DNA of 64,000 bases from Parvibaculaceae bacterium PLY_AMNH_Bact1 (GCA_032881465.1 CP126168.1:1-64000), one strand, 5' to 3'; shown: positions 21,649-30,760, counted from the stretch's first letter. The notes: generated by a model from the sequence alone, not told the origin. Made by a program: numbers and translations.

Positions 21649-22776
21649 TTACTCTGCAGCGGAAAGCCCGGAGAGAGCATCCTCATTGGTCGAGAAGTTG
21701 ATGGTCTTGAGGTATTTGATGCCATCTTCAGCGATATCGTCCCCGACCATCCGGTCACCTTCTTCCTTCAGCTCATCCATGTCGACATAGGTTGAGTAGA
21801 AGTCTTTGGTGCGATCCGTAATGATTCCTGCCTTGAGAAGAGTTTTGATGAGCACGCGGAAAATATTCGTGCCCTCTTTCATCTGTTCGCGGCGGTCGTC
21901 GTCGGTAAAGGCTTCGAGCATCTCTGCCTGAACGGTTTCCCAATCAAGGCCGAACTGCGGATAGATCACTTTCTTCTGTTCCGGGTTCACCAGATTGAAG
22001 AGAAGGGTCTGGAAGCAATGTGCTGCCCAGTCTTCAATAATGTGCTGTTCTTCTTCCGAGAGGGAAGGAATTGTCCGGTCTGCCCAGATTTTCCCGAACT
22101 TGTGGTGGAATGCCTCGTCGGTCATCACGAGCTGCGTGAGTTTCACCAGTAGCGGATCATTGGAGCCTGTGTAGAGTGTTGCAAAGGCGCCCATAGCGAG
22201 GCCCTCCACGAGCATCTGCATGCCCACGATCTTCTTGTAGACCTCTGGAGCATTCACGATGTCAGTCAGGAGCGTGCCAAGTGTATCGCCGACAGGCAAT
22301 GGCTTGCCGAAACGCGTTTCCACATATTTGGCAAATGCCGTGACGTGCCGGGCTTCTTCGCGTGTCTGGTTCGCAGCATATTCTTGCGCGCCTGGATCGA
22401 GAAGAATGTGGCAAAGACTGGCGGAAAGATTGAGAGCGCCTTGTTCGCCATGAAGAATGGCCGAGAGGCTCCACCGGGCGGTTTCGTTGGCAAACCGAAC
22501 TTTGTCTTTTTCAGAAAGCGCCTGGAAACAGGGAAGCCGAAATTCCGGGATCATGCTCTCAGGCATGATCATCTGAGTTTCCGTGTCGAATGGCTCGGAA
22601 AAATCAATGTACTTAGTGTCGAGCGGATCCCAGAAATGGTCATGGGTGGCGGAGATGATTTTGTCGAAGGCGCTTGACCGATTGCCGTACCGGTCAACAT
22701 CCATCATCGCAGGGAAATCGTCGGGCGCGCAGGCATTGTAGGCCTCGTCCTTCGTAATTTGCCGAATGTCAGTCAT
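21649..22776 (-). CDS. Ferritin-like diiron protein of unknown function
   Basis: I do not recognise a named family. The 375-aa protein has the ligand pattern of a ferritin-like diiron oxygenase: Glu111 (HGEQGAL), then E141xxH144 in REEARHVTAF, Glu191 (LVEGLAMG), and E221xxH224 in TDEAFHHKF. That gives four carboxylates and two histidines in the right order for an R2/ferritin fold of four main helices. A GGAGGAATAA ribosome-binding site precedes the ATG. A strong terminator follows, so it is a single-gene unit. Possible roles include an N-oxygenase or a desaturase-type oxygenase; no substrate can be inferred. It is divergent from the RND exporter, separated by 757 bp. Confidence 0.8.
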   Translation of the reverse strand: MTDIRQITKDEAYNACAPDDFPAMMDVDRYGNRSSAFDKIISATHDHFWDPLDTKYIDFSEPFDTETQMIMPESMIPEFRLPCFQALSEKDKVRFANETARWSLSAILHGEQGALNLSASLCHILLDPGAQEYAANQTREEARHVTAFAKYVETRFGKPLPVGDTLGTLLTDIVNAPEVYKKIVGMQMLVEGLAMGAFATLYTGSNDPLLVKLTQLVMTDEAFHHKFGKIWADRTIPSLSEEEQHIIEDWAAHCFQTLLFNLVNPEQKKVIYPQFGLDWETVQAEMLEAFTDDDRREQMKEGTNIFRVLIKTLLKAGIITDRTKDFYSTYVDMDELKEEGDRMVGDDIAEDGIKYLKTINFSTNEDALSGLSAAE

Positions 22777-23533
22777 TTATTCCTCCAGAAAGGCGCATTG
22801 CATGGTGAAACAAGTAGTTCCCGCGCCAAAAGGCCCAAACAGAGCCAAAAACTTATCTTGATCCAAAAGATAGGGTGGGGTTAGGTGCCTATCAAGTGAA
22901 AAATGACACCTCCGTCATCTTTGCTAAGTGAAGTGTTAAGGCGAAAGACAGGATACTGGGGGCACAGCAACATCTGAAATGATCCGCAGGGATGGACGCC
23001 GAACTGGTGGGGCTTTCATTGACCTCATCAAGCATCGTTAATCTCGTCGGTTCAAATCGCGGCGCAGGGTATGCCTTTCCCGTTACATTCGGGAGAAAAC
23101 TGTGCTATCGGAGAAGGGTTGTACGTGAAGCCGCAGGGGCGATGGCCCGACTGGTGGAGCGGATAGCGCAAGGGGTGCTGGATGCTGACCTTCTAAGTCT
23201 CCAGCCACAAGAACGATAAAAATTCGATCGGCAATTTAAATGTCGACGACCCGCAAAAAGCGGGACTTGGGAGGGGGTAGGCCACGAAAGACGCGCTCTG
23301 CGTATTTTGTGGAGGTCAAACAAGTAAACGGGGCGCAGCCCTGCTTTAAAGGTTCTGACCAACAAGATTCTCGTTGGGCGCTCATGAGAGCCTCAGTGAT
23401 TTATTAGGATCTTCCCCCTAATTAGTTTTGCGCAGACGCGCTGCACTTATCCGTATACGGAGTAAGGGCGGTAGTGATTTGCGTTTAGTGTTGACGGTCG
23501 TCGAGGGACGACCAGGGAGACGGGAAAAGGTCT
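22777..23533. promoter_or_regulatory. 757-bp divergent intergenic region before the RND exporter
   Basis: No convincing gene is seen; a 75-codon ORF (22992-23219) has no family features. A perfect 12-bp palindrome TCCGTATACGGA lies at 23450-23461 within a longer near-palindrome (CTTAT...GTAAG), which looks like an operator for the exporter. A small hairpin GGTCGT/ACGACC lies near 23494-23511, just before the ribosome-binding region. The left end carries the promoter of the ferritin-like gene. The region is unusually long for this window and could hide a small RNA. Confidence 0.5.
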
Positions 23534-25894
23534 ATGGTAAAGTTACTCGAAGCCCTTATTTTTAGGACCCGCATCATCATCCTCGCGGCACTCGCAGTGT
23601 TCACGCTCTATGCTGGATACTTCGCGACGCAGCTGAAGATGGACGCTGGGTTCGACAAGCAGTTGCCAGCGGGGCACGAATATATTCAGACCTTCCAGGA
23701 GTATCGAGAGAAGCTCTTCGGTTCGAACCGTGTGATCATTGTTCTGGAAGCCAAGGAAGGTTCCATCTGGAACAAAGAGTTTTTCCAGGAATACAAAGAT
23801 ATCACAGACGATATCTTCTTCCTGCCTGGGGTTGCTCGTCACACGGTGACATCACTCTGGACACCTAACACGCGCTATCTCGAGATCACAGAAGAAGGCA
23901 TTCGTGCTGACGACGTGATCCCCGGCACGGTCACATCGGAAACGATGAACCCGGAAGCCCTCGCACAGATCGAGAACAACGTTATCCGCGGCGGCTTTGT
24001 TGGGCGCCTGGTGGCGGGCGATTTCCGCTCTGCGATGATTACGGCGGAGCTCTTGGAGTACAATCCGAAGACCCAAGAGAAGCTCGACTATTTCGATCTT
24101 GCGGCGAAACTTGAATCTGAAATTCGAGCAAAATATGAAACGGAAGGCGGCGACTATAACGTCCGCATCATTGGTTTTGCGAAACTGATTGGTGATATTG
24201 CCGATGGCGCGCAATCGGTTGTGCAGTTCTTCTTTATCGCTTTCATTTTGACGACCCTGTCTGTGTATCTCTATGCACGGTCGATCATTCTGACCTTCCT
24301 GCCTTTGTTCTGTTCATTGGTGTCAGTGGTCTGGCAATTCGGGGTGCTTGCGTTCCTCGGCTACGGTCTTGATCCACTCGCGATCCTGGTTCCTTTCCTG
24401 GTCTTTGCGATCGGGGTGAGCCACGGGGTGCAGCAGATCAATCTGATCACTGCTGAGATATCGAACGGGGCGACCTCTGAGGAAGCAGCCCGGACAAGCT
24501 TCTCCGGGCTCTTGATCCCTGGGACGATGGCTCTGGTGACGGACCTTGTCGGTTTCGGGACGCTGATCCTGATACCGATCCAGATGATCCAGGAACTGGC
24601 GATCACGGCGTCCATTGGTGTGGCGCTGAAGATCATCACCAACCTCATCATGCTGCCGGTCCTCGCTTCCTACTTCACGTTTGACGAAGGATTTGCAGAT
24701 CGTGTCGCTAGAGCTCGCGAAACGCGGCTGAAGGTCATGCGTGTCCTTGGCAACATTGCGAATCCGAAAACGGCTGTGATCACACTGATCGTGTCAACGG
24801 GCTTCTTCGTCGCTGCAGTGATCGAAAGCCAGGACCGCCATGTTGGTGCGCTGCATCCCGGCTCTCCTGAGCTTCACCCTGATGCACGCTACAATGTTGA
24901 CAGTACGACCATTGCGGAGAAATTCTCGCTTGGTCTGAACCTGCTGACCGTTGTGACCGAAACGCCGACGGAAGCCTGTATCAAATACGACCAGATGCGT
25001 TATCTAAACCGCTTTACGTGGCACATGGAAAATGTTGAGGGCGTGTCTCTTGCGATTTCATTGCCTTATGCGGTGAAGAACTCATCTGCCGGTTGGAATG
25101 AGGGCAACCTCAAATGGCGCGCACTGCCGCGTAACCAGTTTGCCCTGGTGCAGGCGGTTGGACCGGTTCCGCCATCAACGGGTCTTCTCAACCAGAACTG
25201 TTCGGTTATGTCTCTCTTGATCTTCTTGGAAGATGCGAAGGCGACAACGATCGAAAGAGCGGTTGAGGAAGTTGTTGAATGGCGTGATGCAAATGCCCGC
25301 GAGGATGTGAAGATCCGTCTTGCATCCGGTAACATGGGTGTTGCCGCTGCAGTGAACCAGGAGATTGAAACATCAGAGCTGCCAATGATGCTTTGGGTTT
25401 ATGTGGCAATCGTCATTCTGGTGGTTCTCACATATCGTGACTGGCGCGCAACGATCGCATGTACCATTCCGCTGACCTTCGCCACCTTCTTTGGCTACTG
25501 GTTCATGGAGCTGCTCGAAATCGGGCTCACCGTGGCGACGTTGCCGGTGATGGTTTTGGCCGTGGGTCTCGGTGTGGACTACGCGTTCTACATCTACAAT
25601 CGCGTTCAGTTCCACCTTGCGGAAGGCTTGAACATTACGGACAGCTACAAGCAGACGCTCTTTGAAACCGGTATGGCGGTTGTGTTTACAGCCATCACCA
25701 TGGCGGTAGGTGTGTCGACATGGACCTTCTCTGCTCTGAAGTTCCAGGCAGACATGGGACTTCTGCTGACCTTTATGTTCTCAATTAACATGATCATGGC
25801 GATCACAACTCTGCCTTCCATTGCAGTGGTGCTCGACATGCTCTTCCCACGCAAACGCCCTGTGAAGGCGCCCTCAGGCGCTCTCGCACACTAA
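23534..25894 (+). CDS. RND superfamily (MMPL-type) exporter
   Basis: This 786-aa protein is a membrane transporter with two halves. Each starts with one transmembrane helix and a periplasmic loop and continues with a five-helix bundle, 12 helices in all. The first is seen at the N-terminus (TRIIILAALAVFTLYAGYFA) and the others from about residue 235. The second half repeats the pattern (MMLWVYVAIVILVVLTY, then VLAVGLGVDYAFYIYNR). The GxxxDY-type motif LGVDYAFYIYNR matches the RND proton-relay region of the MMPL/HpnN-like branch. Likely cargo is lipid or another hydrophobic compound. It stands alone behind a palindromic operator and ends before a hairpin at 25917. Confidence 0.87.
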   Translation: MVKLLEALIFRTRIIILAALAVFTLYAGYFATQLKMDAGFDKQLPAGHEYIQTFQEYREKLFGSNRVIIVLEAKEGSIWNKEFFQEYKDITDDIFFLPGVARHTVTSLWTPNTRYLEITEEGIRADDVIPGTVTSETMNPEALAQIENNVIRGGFVGRLVAGDFRSAMITAELLEYNPKTQEKLDYFDLAAKLESEIRAKYETEGGDYNVRIIGFAKLIGDIADGAQSVVQFFFIAFILTTLSVYLYARSIILTFLPLFCSLVSVVWQFGVLAFLGYGLDPLAILVPFLVFAIGVSHGVQQINLITAEISNGATSEEAARTSFSGLLIPGTMALVTDLVGFGTLILIPIQMIQELAITASIGVALKIITNLIMLPVLASYFTFDEGFADRVARARETRLKVMRVLGNIANPKTAVITLIVSTGFFVAAVIESQDRHVGALHPGSPELHPDARYNVDSTTIAEKFSLGLNLLTVVTETPTEACIKYDQMRYLNRFTWHMENVEGVSLAISLPYAVKNSSAGWNEGNLKWRALPRNQFALVQAVGPVPPSTGLLNQNCSVMSLLIFLEDAKATTIERAVEEVVEWRDANAREDVKIRLASGNMGVAAAVNQEIETSELPMMLWVYVAIVILVVLTYRDWRATIACTIPLTFATFFGYWFMELLEIGLTVATLPVMVLAVGLGVDYAFYIYNRVQFHLAEGLNITDSYKQTLFETGMAVVFTAITMAVGVSTWTFSALKFQADMGLLLTFMFSINMIMAITTLPSIAVVLDMLFPRKRPVKAPSGALAH

Positions 25895-25916
25895 AAGAAG
25901 TGGGATAAAGAAAAAC

Positions 25917-25951
25917 AACGCCGTCGAGGGACATTGTCCGTCGACGGCGTT
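25917..25951. terminator. Hairpin after the RND exporter gene
   Basis: AACGCCGTCGA and TCGACGGCGTT form a perfect 11-bp stem, extended inwards by GGACA/TGTCC. It lies 22 bases after the stop codon. There is only a short T-containing tail, so it may be a weak terminator or a 3' end stabiliser. Confidence 0.6.
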
Positions 25952-26017
25952 ATAGTTTCAGACAACAGATGCTGGCCAATCCAGGAGCGGGCATCATAGG
26001 GAAGACCGGAGGCACAT

Positions 26018-26467
26018 ATGCTCGATAAAATTCTGAGCCTTTTACAAGACGGCCCAAAAGCCCCACCTGCGGCGACTGTTGCCAGTGGGGATGCGAAGCA
26101 AGTCGCGGCGGCGGCGCTTATGGTTGAGGCTGCGCGCCTTGATCGCGACTTTGACGACGGTGAGCGTGCGACAATCACACGCGTGGTGAAGGAACAGTTC
26201 GGCCTCACCGACGATGCAGCAAACGACCTTGTGGACGTTGCTGAAAAACGTCAAAAGGCTAACTATTCCGATATGGCGTTCATCAATATTGTGGCCAACA
26301 GCTTTGATGAGGGAGAGAAGAAGGATCTTCTCAGAATGCTCTGGTCAGTAGCGCTGTCAGACGGCAGCCTTCACAAGTTTGAGGAGCACCTGGTCAACCA
26401 TGTTGCCTCACAGCTTGGATTGAGTGCTGCCGATACGGCAGCTGCGAAAGAGGCAGCCAAAGGCTGA
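26018..26467 (+). CDS. TerB-like protein
   Basis: This 149-aa, mostly helical protein fits the TerB/tellurite-resistance-associated fold, with acidic metal-binding loops. Repeated motifs are LDRDFDDGERATI and ALSDGSLHKFEEHLV, each with the D-G-x-x-x-x-E pattern that binds calcium in TerB. No other ter genes are near, so tellurite resistance should not be assumed. The start has a strong GGAGG ribosome-binding site at good spacing. It is flanked by hairpins on both sides and is a single-gene unit. Confidence 0.88.
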   Translation: MLDKILSLLQDGPKAPPAATVASGDAKQVAAAALMVEAARLDRDFDDGERATITRVVKEQFGLTDDAANDLVDVAEKRQKANYSDMAFINIVANSFDEGEKKDLLRMLWSVALSDGSLHKFEEHLVNHVASQLGLSAADTAAAKEAAKG

Positions 26468-26487
26468 TTTTGAGATCGTATCTAATG

Positions 26488-26517
26488 AAAAGGCCGCCTC
26501 TTGAGGCGGCCTTTTTC
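26488..26517. terminator. Bidirectional rho-independent terminator
   Basis: AAAAGGCCGCCTC pairs with GAGGCGGCCTTTT around a tiny loop, with a T-run on the + side and A-run on the other. It lies between the stop of the TerB-like gene and the convergent HAD gene, and can serve both. Confidence 0.9.
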
Positions 26518-26536
26518 GTTTCGCGATGCGTACTTC

Positions 26537-27178
26537 TCAGCGAAGTGGAAAGCCGACCGCTGCTTCTAATTCCTCTAGCGCCTGTTGCGCATTCAGAACT
26601 TTGATCGTTGTCATGCCCAGCGCCTTGGCGGGTTTGAGGTTGATCCCCAGATCATCGAGATAGACCGATTGAGAGGCATCGACACCAAGTGTTTCGCATG
26701 CCATTTCGTAGATGCGCGGGTCTGGTTTTCGAATGCCGATTTTGGAGCTTTCGATCACATGGTCAAAGAGCGTCATAACGTCAGCAACCGCCGCCGCTTT
26801 AGCTTCTGTCCGCGCCATACCGGCACCCTCACCTGCACTGACATTATTGGTGATGCATCCCACGGTGAATTTTTCTTTACACCGTTTGAGCGCAGTCACC
26901 ATTTCCGGGCGGATGTCGCCTGAGAGAAGAGCCACGACTTCGCGACCGGTGACACTGCCACCCAATACCGTCGCTTCTTTCGCAAACATCTCATCAAACT
27001 CTTCCAGTGAGATATCGCTCCGCTCAAATAGAGCCCAGGCATTTGTATCGGGGTTGGTTGAATTGACCTTGCGGATGAAGTCCGTGGGAAGGCCCCGCTC
27101 CGCTTCAAACCGATTGAATGCTTCAAAAGGGCTCGTGGTGAGCACACCGCCAAAATCCCAAATTACCGCCTGAACCAT
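26537..27178 (-). CDS. HAD superfamily hydrolase (IA type)
   Basis: The 213-aa protein has the HAD nucleophile motif I at its start (AVIWDFGGVLTTSP), motif II as CITNNVS, and motifs III/IV as GIRKPDPRIYEMA and VYLDDLGINLKPA. In motif I the second acid of DxD is replaced by Gly (DFGG), a variation known in HAD-IA relatives such as the N-terminal domain of soluble epoxide hydrolase-like and ACAD10-like proteins. Phosphatase or dehalogenase activity is therefore uncertain. The ATG at 27178 has GGAGAG at ideal spacing, so an in-frame TTG upstream is rejected. It is divergent from a TetR gene that has an operator between them. Confidence 0.87.
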   Translation of the reverse strand: MVQAVIWDFGGVLTTSPFEAFNRFEAERGLPTDFIRKVNSTNPDTNAWALFERSDISLEEFDEMFAKEATVLGGSVTGREVVALLSGDIRPEMVTALKRCKEKFTVGCITNNVSAGEGAGMARTEAKAAAVADVMTLFDHVIESSKIGIRKPDPRIYEMACETLGVDASQSVYLDDLGINLKPAKALGMTTIKVLNAQQALEELEAAVGFPLR

Positions 27179-27279
27179 ATGTCTTCTCTCCAATTTTGAT
27201 GCCGGACCCTACCTGAGTGGGGCCAAAACACCAACGTTTCCGCCCATTTCATGGATTTTTTTGCACAAGACTTGAAAAA

Positions 27280-27293
27280 GTAGACCGATCTAC
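27280..27293. promoter_or_regulatory. Probable TetR operator
   Basis: The perfect inverted repeat GTAGA-CCGA-TCTAC lies 14 bases before the start of the TetR gene and between two divergent genes. It sits in a typical place for autoregulation of the TetR gene and possibly control of the HAD gene. A TAGACC-N2-TCTA-like core is known for the LmrA/YxaF branch from memory, and the neighbouring TetR protein has a LmrA/YxaF-like C-terminal half. Confidence 0.6.
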
Positions 27294-27306
27294 AAAATTT
27301 AGTGAA

Positions 27307-27927
27307 ATGAAAGAACGAGAAACAGACGCACCCGAAATGGAAATCCTCGATGGCCGACAAAGCAAAGGTGATCGAACGAGGCAGGCATTGGTTGAAACAA
27401 CAGCGCGCTTGCTTCAGGAGCATGGTTTCGCCGCAACCGGGCTTAACCAGATTGTTCGTGAAAGCGGTCAACCGCGTGGATCGCTCTATTTTCATTTTCC
27501 TGGTGGGAAAGAGGAGTTGGCAGCCGCTGCGGTCAAAGCAGGTGCCGAAACTGTTGTCGCCATCCTCAAACATGGCCTTGAAGAGGTGACGTCCGCTGAA
27601 GCAGCGCTTGAGAAGACCGCTGGCCTTTTTGCTGCCGAGCTTGCCGCATCCGACTTTACCAAAGGATGCCCTGTCTCCACTGTTGCTCTCGAAGCAACCA
27701 ACGCCACGCCTTTACTGCAACAAAACTGCGCGTGGGCATATGAGCAATGGTTGTCCTTAATCGCAGATGCATTCGTTCGCTTTGGCCTTCCGTCTGACAG
27801 AGCACCTCGCCTGGCTCGCCTCATGCTGTCCTCCATCGAAGGCGCTCTCCTCCTGGCGAAAGCCACCCGTGATATCACCCCGCTGCGCGAAGTTGCAGTT
27901 GATCTAAGCCCCCTGTTGAAGGTCTGA
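27307..27927 (+). CDS. TetR family regulator (LmrA/YxaF-like)
   Basis: The 206-aa protein has an N-terminal TetR helix-turn-helix (VETTARLLQEHGFAATGLNQIV, RGSLYFHFPGGKEEL). The C-terminal half has FTKGCPVSTVALEATN, the pattern of the LmrA/YxaF branch. Its ligand is not known. It probably represses its own promoter through the palindrome at 27280-27293. The SDR gene starts 4 bases after its stop, so the two are an operon and the regulator may sense the SDR enzyme's substrate. The ATG at 27307 is used; an in-frame start at 27217 would include the operator. Confidence 0.9.
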   Translation: MKERETDAPEMEILDGRQSKGDRTRQALVETTARLLQEHGFAATGLNQIVRESGQPRGSLYFHFPGGKEELAAAAVKAGAETVVAILKHGLEEVTSAEAALEKTAGLFAAELAASDFTKGCPVSTVALEATNATPLLQQNCAWAYEQWLSLIADAFVRFGLPSDRAPRLARLMLSSIEGALLLAKATRDITPLREVAVDLSPLLKV

Positions 27928-27931
27928 AACG

Positions 27932-29029
27932 ATGACAACGAAAATTTTGATGACTGGTATCTCCGGTCTTGTTGGCCGCTGGACGGCTGCCGCCCTCACA
28001 CGCGATGGCGCGACAATTGTAGCCCCCCTGCGCAATGCTCACGAGCGATCTGCGGATCTTTCGGCATGGATTGCAGACCATGGAGGCGACGTTGATCAGC
28101 TGATCTTCGTTGAGGGTGATCTGGCAAAAGAGAACTTCTTGGATCAGGAACCACTTCGGGAGAACCTGAAGGATGTCACACATGTTTATAGCTTTGCCGC
28201 AGCGATGGATTGGGGGCTGCCGACCAAACTCGCAAAGCGCGTGAATGCCACTGCCGTCCACGAATTGCTCGAATGGGCGAAAGCTCAAGGCGCGCTCCAG
28301 CGTTTCGTTCACATATCCGGCTACCTGGTCACATCACCCTGCCATAGAGAAGCGATCAATTTTTATCCAGCTGCTTTGGCCAAAAGCACCTCAAGCCCAA
28401 AGAAACACCTCCGGCGCTTGTACAAACGTGTAGGGGCCTATGAAGCGTCGAAAATTGAAGCGGACTTTCTTGTGCGTCGAGCGGCAGTTGACGGCTTGCC
28501 AACTACAATCCTCAATCCCGCGACGGTGATCGGGGCATCGGATACGGGCGAGGCACATCAGGTGTTTGGGATTGAAGGTTTAATCGACGGATTGAAAAGA
28601 GGCACCCTGAGTGCAGTACCGGGAACGCCGCAGGCTTGGACCCCCCTTGTCACAATTGATTATGTTGCCGCCTTTGCTGCCAAAGTTCCGATGCAGGAAG
28701 CTGAGCAGAGCACCGATTATGTCCTCCTGAACCAAGGCACGCCAACACTCAAGAACATGGTCGGGATCATTGCTGAAGAACTCAATCTTAAGGCTCCTGG
28801 CAAGCACGTACCCGTCTGGGCATTGAGAGCTTTGCTCAAAGGCGGCCTGGAGAGACGGTTGGGAACACCTGCAGAGACTCTGGCATTCATCAATGACTAT
28901 CGTTTTGACACGAGCACTGCAGAAGCAGCCGCTGTTAGGGCGGGTATCGCGCAGGCTGACATTGAAACAGCGCTCCGAAAGACCCTGCAGTTTATTGAGG
29001 GTGTCGTGCCGTCCAGGGTCGCTGCTTGA
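27932..29029 (+). CDS. NAD-dependent epimerase/dehydratase (extended SDR)
   Basis: The 365-aa protein has the extended-SDR Rossmann motif GxxGxxG near its start (MTGISGLVGRWTAAAL). It has a VNATAV motif and the YxxxK active-site pair in VGAYEASK, with a Ser-containing stretch (FVHISGYLV) as third member. The C-terminal third is the substrate domain and is not diagnostic. Likely a nucleotide-sugar, flavonol-type or 3-beta-hydroxysteroid dehydrogenase-like oxidoreductase; no substrate can be named. It lies in an operon with the TetR gene immediately before it and is convergent with the SPOR gene. Confidence 0.88.
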   Translation: MTTKILMTGISGLVGRWTAAALTRDGATIVAPLRNAHERSADLSAWIADHGGDVDQLIFVEGDLAKENFLDQEPLRENLKDVTHVYSFAAAMDWGLPTKLAKRVNATAVHELLEWAKAQGALQRFVHISGYLVTSPCHREAINFYPAALAKSTSSPKKHLRRLYKRVGAYEASKIEADFLVRRAAVDGLPTTILNPATVIGASDTGEAHQVFGIEGLIDGLKRGTLSAVPGTPQAWTPLVTIDYVAAFAAKVPMQEAEQSTDYVLLNQGTPTLKNMVGIIAEELNLKAPGKHVPVWALRALLKGGLERRLGTPAETLAFINDYRFDTSTAEAAAVRAGIAQADIETALRKTLQFIEGVVPSRVAA

Positions 29030-29030
29030 T

Positions 29031-29939
29031 CTAGTTCGAGCGCTTTACCAGACAGTCTTGCCCTTGGGATTTCAGAGCAGTGCAAACTGCGTTTGCGTCC
29101 GCTTTTCCATCAAACGCGCCAAAGCGGACCCGGTAGAACGTACCGCGCTCGCCAAGGTCGGCAGCTTCAATATTGAGCGTCTCTCCGCCCAATAGATCGC
29201 TATGGGCTGTCTGCAGATTAGCCCAGGCCGTTTTAGCGGCGGCCTCGGAACGAACGGACAATAGCTGGATGAGATATTGTCCGGTCTGCGCGACAGCCGG
29301 CGTGGTAGTGGAGGGCGCAACCTCAACGGGTGCCTCAGGCGTCACTGGTGCAGGTTCTGATGCAGGTGGAGTGATGGTGGCCGCTTCCCGTGGTGGTGCA
29401 ACGGGTTCGGGGATTGCGGGGACAGGTGCTTCCGCGACAGGCGTCTCCGCTTGTGGCGCGGGCGGGGGTGCTTCTTCAGCAGCAATGGTTTCAGGCGATG
29501 TGTCTACAGGGTCAAGCCTTAGCTCTGCAGCCTCCGGCGGGACAGGTGCTCCGTCCGACTGCGGGCCAGGAGGTGCGGTAATGGGCGCGACGCTTGGCGC
29601 TTCCGCCTCTGCGGTGCTGGCATCTTCGCCAAGAGGAGCAACAGAATTTGTGCTGTCGGTGCCAAACATACTCACAGCCAGCACGCCCGCGGTCACGACA
29701 GCGACCATGGCCAGGACTGCCGCAAGGCGCCTGCGAGATCCATTTGTTTCGTCTTCCACTTCATCAGCTGCAATGACGATGTCTGGTTCTGGCATCACAG
29801 GTGCAGCGGGCTCTTCACTGGTTTCTGGCGCGGGCGCGTCCGGCGCTGTCGCACGATCTTGCGGGTCAATGGAGGAAGGCGTTGCATCACCTTTCCGAAC
29901 CAGGAGATCGCTTGTCAGCGGGGCAGGCTTCTTGGACAT
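29031..29939 (-). CDS. SPOR domain membrane protein
   Basis: The 302-aa protein has a cytoplasmic N-terminus, one transmembrane helix (RRLAAVLAMVAVVTAGVLAV, about residues 70-90) and a long Pro/Ala/Glu-rich periplasmic stretch. A C-terminal SPOR domain follows (YLIQLLSVRSEAAAKTAWANL, then RVRFGAFDGKADANAVC). SPOR domains bind denuded glycan strands at the division septum. It starts the base after the ParA-type gene ends, so the two form an operon. A role in division or envelope maintenance is likely. It is convergent with the SDR gene. Confidence 0.9.
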   Translation of the reverse strand: MSKKPAPLTSDLLVRKGDATPSSIDPQDRATAPDAPAPETSEEPAAPVMPEPDIVIAADEVEDETNGSRRRLAAVLAMVAVVTAGVLAVSMFGTDSTNSVAPLGEDASTAEAEAPSVAPITAPPGPQSDGAPVPPEAAELRLDPVDTSPETIAAEEAPPPAPQAETPVAEAPVPAIPEPVAPPREAATITPPASEPAPVTPEAPVEVAPSTTTPAVAQTGQYLIQLLSVRSEAAAKTAWANLQTAHSDLLGGETLNIEAADLGERGTFYRVRFGAFDGKADANAVCTALKSQGQDCLVKRSN

Positions 29940-30656
29940 TTAGGCGGCGCCTCTTAGGGAAGACCCATCACCCAATGGTGACAGCGGTTCTTTGGTTGTT
30001 TTGGTCTCGGCAGGAGACAGAAGCGGAGAGGCGGTTTCGCCGGTCAGACGGTTCCGAAGGAAGCTCCAAAGCTCAGAGATTTCGCCAGGCGACCGCGATG
30101 AGCCACCAAGCTCCATAACGGTGCGTCCATCGATCATGGCTGAAGCAAAGTCAATGCGCTGATGAACGATGGCAGGCGACACGGCGCCGTGATGCGAAAG
30201 AGCAATGGCAGCTTCTGTCGTAATGCGCGCCCTTGGGCTTGCGCCATTAATGGCAAAGACCAGCGGTTTATCGACATCTTCGCAGATCTGAACTGTCGCA
30301 CCTGCTGCACGTAAGTCATGTGGGCTTGGGCGGGTCGGAATCACAACAAGATCTGCCTCGGCAATAACCTGGCCGATCGTCGATGTGATCGCTGGAGGTG
30401 TATCAATCACAACCAGTCCCGTTCCTGCGGCTCTCAGCGCTGCCAAATCAGACGCCAGGCCATTTTCAGAAGTTCGCACAAAGGCTGGTGTATCAGCCTC
30501 TCGAACGTTCCACCATTGGGACAGGCTCCCCTGAGGGTCCGTGTCCATCAACACGACGGGACCAAGTCCCGTCCGCTCCGCTTCGACCGCTATATGCCCG
30601 GCCAGGGTGGTTTTGCCTGAACCGCCCTTTTGAGACGCGAACGCAATCACGTACAT
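29940..30656 (-). CDS. ParA/MinD family ATPase
   Basis: The 238-aa protein has the deviant Walker A ASQKGGSGKTTLAGH, the DTDPQGSLSQWW motif and VVIDTPPA, as in ParA proteins that position DNA or protein cargo. No ParB gene or parS-like repeat is nearby, and the pairing with a SPOR protein is unusual. It may act in cell-pole or envelope positioning rather than chromosome partition. The Pro/Ser-rich tail (about the last 30 residues) is extra to the core fold. Its stop is directly followed by the SPOR start. Confidence 0.9.
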   Translation of the reverse strand: MYVIAFASQKGGSGKTTLAGHIAVEAERTGLGPVVLMDTDPQGSLSQWWNVREADTPAFVRTSENGLASDLAALRAAGTGLVVIDTPPAITSTIGQVIAEADLVVIPTRPSPHDLRAAGATVQICEDVDKPLVFAINGASPRARITTEAAIALSHHGAVSPAIVHQRIDFASAMIDGRTVMELGGSSRSPGEISELWSFLRNRLTGETASPLLSPAETKTTKEPLSPLGDGSSLRGAA

Positions 30657-30760
30657 AACGCATGTACCCCTGTTTACTGACGGGTTATTGGGAGACCAAA
30701 ATCCCCAGGTGCCCGGTCTTAGGGTCCCGTCATGACCTAAGGCTCAATAAGGCACTAAAC

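Noticed and set aside
23040-23215. tRNA-like stretches (GGTTCAAATC, and a D-loop-like GTGGAGCGGATAG)
   Set aside because: The T-stem and acceptor arm do not pair, and no anticodon arm fits. Not a tRNA.
22992-23219. 75-codon ORF in the long intergenic region
   Set aside because: No ribosome-binding site and no family features. It remains possible but cannot be supported.
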